A stretch of DNA of 64,000 bases from Certhia americana (lineage: Eukaryota; Chordata; Aves; Passeriformes; Certhiidae). Shown one piece after another: positions 60,427-64,000 of the stretch. A program made the position numbers and the translations under genes. The notes under the pieces are model-generated. The model was given only the letters and a program-made list of their open reading frames with translations, was not told where the DNA came from and ran no database searches. Location of the stretch: the NCBI GenBank assembly GCA_018697195.1, contig CM031857.1, positions 58,338,149 to 58,402,148 on the forward strand, given 5' to 3'. The first letter of the stretch is position 1. Each line of letters opens with the position of its first letter.

Positions 60427-63400
60427 GCAAGATGGGAATCTTAAATTGCATGTTTAGCTCTTAAGTGATGTGAAATGCCTACATATTATTTAGGAATAAA
60501 TAACATAAAGTTAATTTTCTGTGTCATATAATTTTGTGGCTCAGGTTGTTTCCAGGCCCACACATGCATATCATGCTGCAGATGAAGTGCCTATTTTTTA
60601 GGGAACCACAAAGACTTCTCTGAGATGAAAATAAGAGGTTTTGTGGTATGGAAAGGCTTAAACTCTTTTCACTCTGTGTAGACCTTTCAGTCTCAAACCT
60701 CTCACTGTTGTGCAGCTTGCCAGGGCAACTCTACCTGTCCCTTTGGCTCTAAGCAGTAAACAAAAGTGCTTTGGTTTCAACAAAGATATTCTATATAAAT
60801 CATTTTAGCCCATTTCATCAAATATGATAGCAATTACTATATATAATGGTCACACGGCAGTACAGGGAAAATAGAGCAGATATGGGCTCATTGTTTAGTT
60901 TCATTTAGTTCATAGACTATTAAATTAGGTACAAAATAAAGCTGTGAAGAACACTGGAGTTACCAAAGAGTTATGTGAATGAAACTAAGTTCTGAGCATT
61001 CCTTGCTGGAAATACTGATGTAAAAATAGTTTTAATGTTTGACCTTCCCCAGGAGAAGATGGAATTAGGAATTAAGTATCTCAAAATTCATCCCCAAATG
61101 AAACAAAACAGTAGAAATTTCATAATCCTGTTACATCTCAAACCCCGGGAGATTGGCTGGTGATTTATGAATGGCTGGAATAAATTTTTGCTGACAACTT
61201 CGCTGCTAACCATACTTGAACTGCTAATGTGTTATAAAAAAATGGCTCCACCATTCCACAAGCTAGTTCCAGTAAAAAAACCCCTATGAATTGTTCTCTT
61301 GGTGTCTTCCTAGGCTATAGTTTTATCTTCATGTGCTGAGTGTGTGGTCCTTGAAAGGGCCTCGGATCTTACTTCAGGCACATATTTTACTTTTTAATTT
61401 ATTCTGATTCTTAACACTTATGTACATCATTAGTTTCCTTTTGTTTACATAGGTGGTTAACTGATATTAACTCTCAGTAATCCATTTGTACTCTAAACTA
61501 AATGTATTTAATCTAAGTTTAGGCAACATCAATGCTTAATCCTTAGCTGTTTTTATAGTCAATGGAAAGAGATAGACACACTTACAACAAGAAAATTATG
61601 TTTTCCCAATGCAGACACATGTAATAAGTCAGATAAACCTAGCTGAAAGTGTTTCCATGGATTGCCAATATTTATGGGTCTTTTAGGTGTGATAATTTGT
61701 AAGGAGCCTAGTTTTTATGAGACATTTTCTTGCATCCAGACAACAATGATTTGGATAACAAATGGGTGAAAGTCAGAATTTTAACTCCTTTCTGAATGCA
61801 ACTGCAATCCCATTAAAAGATAAATTCCTCACTAAAGAAGCAAATTTTCATCACATAGTTCACATCAAACTTAAATATAAATTACTATTGTTTTCCTTTT
61901 TTGTTTTCCATACTTACATATTGCATGCTATCTATACACATCTGTCTGATTTGAGAGAGGGAGAGCACCTTGAAAACCAAAGCAGTGATGGACAAGGGTG
62001 AAATATTTTCACAGCTGGACCTCAAAATTGAGCTGTATATTTTAGGCAGCTCTATTTTCCTGAGTGAAAATATAGCATATATATAGTCATAATTTTGTGT
62101 GTTATTTATTCTCCTGTTCTATATATCTGTTGCTATGAAGAACTTACACATTACGATATTTTATCTGAAGTTTACTCTGCGTATTTTTGGAGGCTAAGTG
62201 AAAATGTGGATAAAATTTAATTTTTTGATATCCCTTTAAAATCTTATGTAACTTACTCCGCTGAAAATGAGGCATATCTTAATATTATCTCCATAATATG
62301 TACTGCAGTTATCGAGTGAGAGTCAGAAAAGAAATATTTATCTTTTATATTATTCTTTAAGGTAAAAACTTCCTTTAAACTGACATTTTAATAAGAAATC
62401 ACTTTTGTTAGAGAAATGTCCTTTTTATCATGATTTTTTAATTATTCAAAGAAATCATACTTAAAAGGTTTCATGTAACTACAGCATTGTGTATAAGCAA
62501 TTTGTTCCTATTTTGTACCATAAAGTCCTGTGAAAGTTCACCAAAAGAAGATACAGGGCCACAATACAATGGAACAAATCAGATCACAGTGCTGTTGATT
62601 GCAGGCTGATGACTTCCTAATGTCCTCTGCAAGAATGAACAATATTAAGAAAATAAATTGCTGCCTTTATTATCTAGCATGACTAATATGAATCAGTTTA
62701 CTGCGCAATAGTTTTAATCAAGCTACTTGTATAAAATATCTGTGAAACATGAATGCTGCAAACAGAGAATATTCCTCTAGTTTCTAATCCATGTTCAAGA
62801 TCAGCTTAGTCTTCACAAATATGTTTCCTTGATTCCCTTTCTCACTCAAGATGTCTCTGTGGATGTTTCCCTGTGCTGCAATGTAAAATTCATTTGCCTG
62901 TTTGAAGAACCAGGTGAAATATAAGACAACCATTTAAATGGAAAACATGAATTTCAGGCCGCAAGTGCCCCCAAGGTTTTGTGCTTGTACGTATTGCATT
63001 GACAGCAGTAAGAAAGACATTCCATATCTACCCTACCTTCCCTGACAAAAAGATACGCTCTTTTTAAAAGATATTTTTCAAGTGATGATGGATTCTCACT
63101 ATCTTGTCCGTATTTCTTTTTGACAGACTGTCCCTCTTCTCCAGTAACAGTTGAATACTTTGGCCACTTCCAAAATGTGAACAGATTTCACAGTGGGAAG
63201 GCATGATGAACAGGTTTTCTGATAATATGCATAGAATAGAGACAGAGTAGTGTCTGTATTGAAGTAAGGTTTGCAGTTTGATTTCAATCATGTTATTAGA
63301 TGCCTAAGAATCCTACAGGGGAGAGACTTAGGAAATTGATAGGAACCTAGCCTACAGCAACAAAGCTATCTATTTGTTTTTTCCCACTCATATGGCAAAT

Positions 63401-64000
63401 AGTTGCACTTGGCTTTAGGGAGACACTTTATATTCACATTTAAAAGTCCTATAATAAATATTGTATTTGGTCACTCTTCCTCCACTGGAATGCTCCAATC
63501 CTTTCAAGCTAACTGATATGCACTCATTGCACTGTTTATTTCAAGTTCCCTTTCACTGCTCTTACCATAATGGCTATTTAAGATTGTTACTGTGCTTCAT
63601 ATTACATTAGGAGCATCATATGTGATTAACTCTCTGAGTCAGTACCCCTTCTTTACAAATAGACTTGAAATAAGCCATATGCTTATCTGATAATGAATAC
63701 AATTTCTCCATCAAGTACATGTTGCATTTTGCGTTGGATATTTCTGAATTGGATAAGAAGAACTTCAACTGTTATTTCATTTTATTGAAGCTATATTTCA
63801 TATATTTAGGTTGTTTCTTTCCTCTCAGTCTTTCAGTCCCGGTCAAGAAAGACACAGTATAAATCTGACTGCAGCAAAAGTACAGGTGTTAGCTACACCT
63901 GATATCAGCTGCCCATAATTTATACTTTCCACTTTTCATCAGAAAGTTTTGCTTTCCTGAGCTTCTTTTTATTTTCTAGTTATCTTCAGAGAGAGAGTAT

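Larger units (their letters stand above)
55960..64000. other. Unique AT-rich non-coding DNA, no gene seen
   Basis: Eight kilobases with no recognised transposable element; a CA/TA repeat (57805-57850) and an 8-bp hairpin (60403-60426) are the visible structures. Frames are at most 82 codons (57280-57528, minus) and unrecognised. The 77-codon frame at 59708-59941 is hydrophobic by composition only. Confidence 0.6.

Overview
This is vertebrate nuclear DNA, almost certainly from a bird and probably from a passerine. The evidence is the set of interspersed repeats. Several CR1 LINE 3' ends carry the avian ATTCTATG-type tail, and several endogenous-retrovirus LTRs resemble passerine families as I remember them; no database was searched. 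The window is A+T-rich, about two thirds by eye, and CpG-poor. It has simple repeats typical of intergenic or intronic DNA and two 10-base runs of N placed inside microsatellites.

I find no protein-coding gene. The longest open frame is 167 codons (50318-50821, minus). It lies in a locally GC-rich patch where several frames are open at once, so it looks like a composition effect. All other frames are about 60-137 codons, uncorrelated with each other, and unrecognisable or antisense to repeats. The window is best read as a gene desert or the inside of a very long intron. An exon of up to about 150 bp could be hidden here without my seeing it.

Layout: 1-10.5 kb is mostly unique AT-rich DNA with a long polypyrimidine microsatellite (4.1-4.35 kb) and an EBF-like palindrome (9.15 kb). 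10.5-10.85 kb has a short CR1 tail and an LTR-derived fragment. 14.7-16.7 kb is a repeat cluster: one LTR, a possible CR1 tail, and a 0.7 kb CR1 with a duplicated 3' end. 20.7-21.4 kb is a solo LTR with matching 5-bp target-site duplications. 24.4 kb holds a possible ancient repeat relic. 25.46-25.52 kb is a perfect 60-bp palindrome of TG/TA/CA repeats. 30.6-31.1 kb has a GTTT repeat and two CR1 fragments facing opposite ways. 31.1-50.3 kb is largely unique DNA with a compound CAGG/GGAA microsatellite (44.3 kb). 50.4-52.0 kb is a GC-rich patch followed by an LTR interrupted by a CR1. 54.3 kb is a minus-strand CR1 and 55.3-55.96 kb another LTR. The rest, to 64 kb, is unique AT-rich DNA with a CA/TA repeat at 57.8 kb.

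There is no operon, defence locus, CRISPR array or other gene system. The points of interest are the insertion history, some structure-forming repeats, and a few stretches that might be conserved regulatory DNA. Those last need cross-species alignment, which I could not do.
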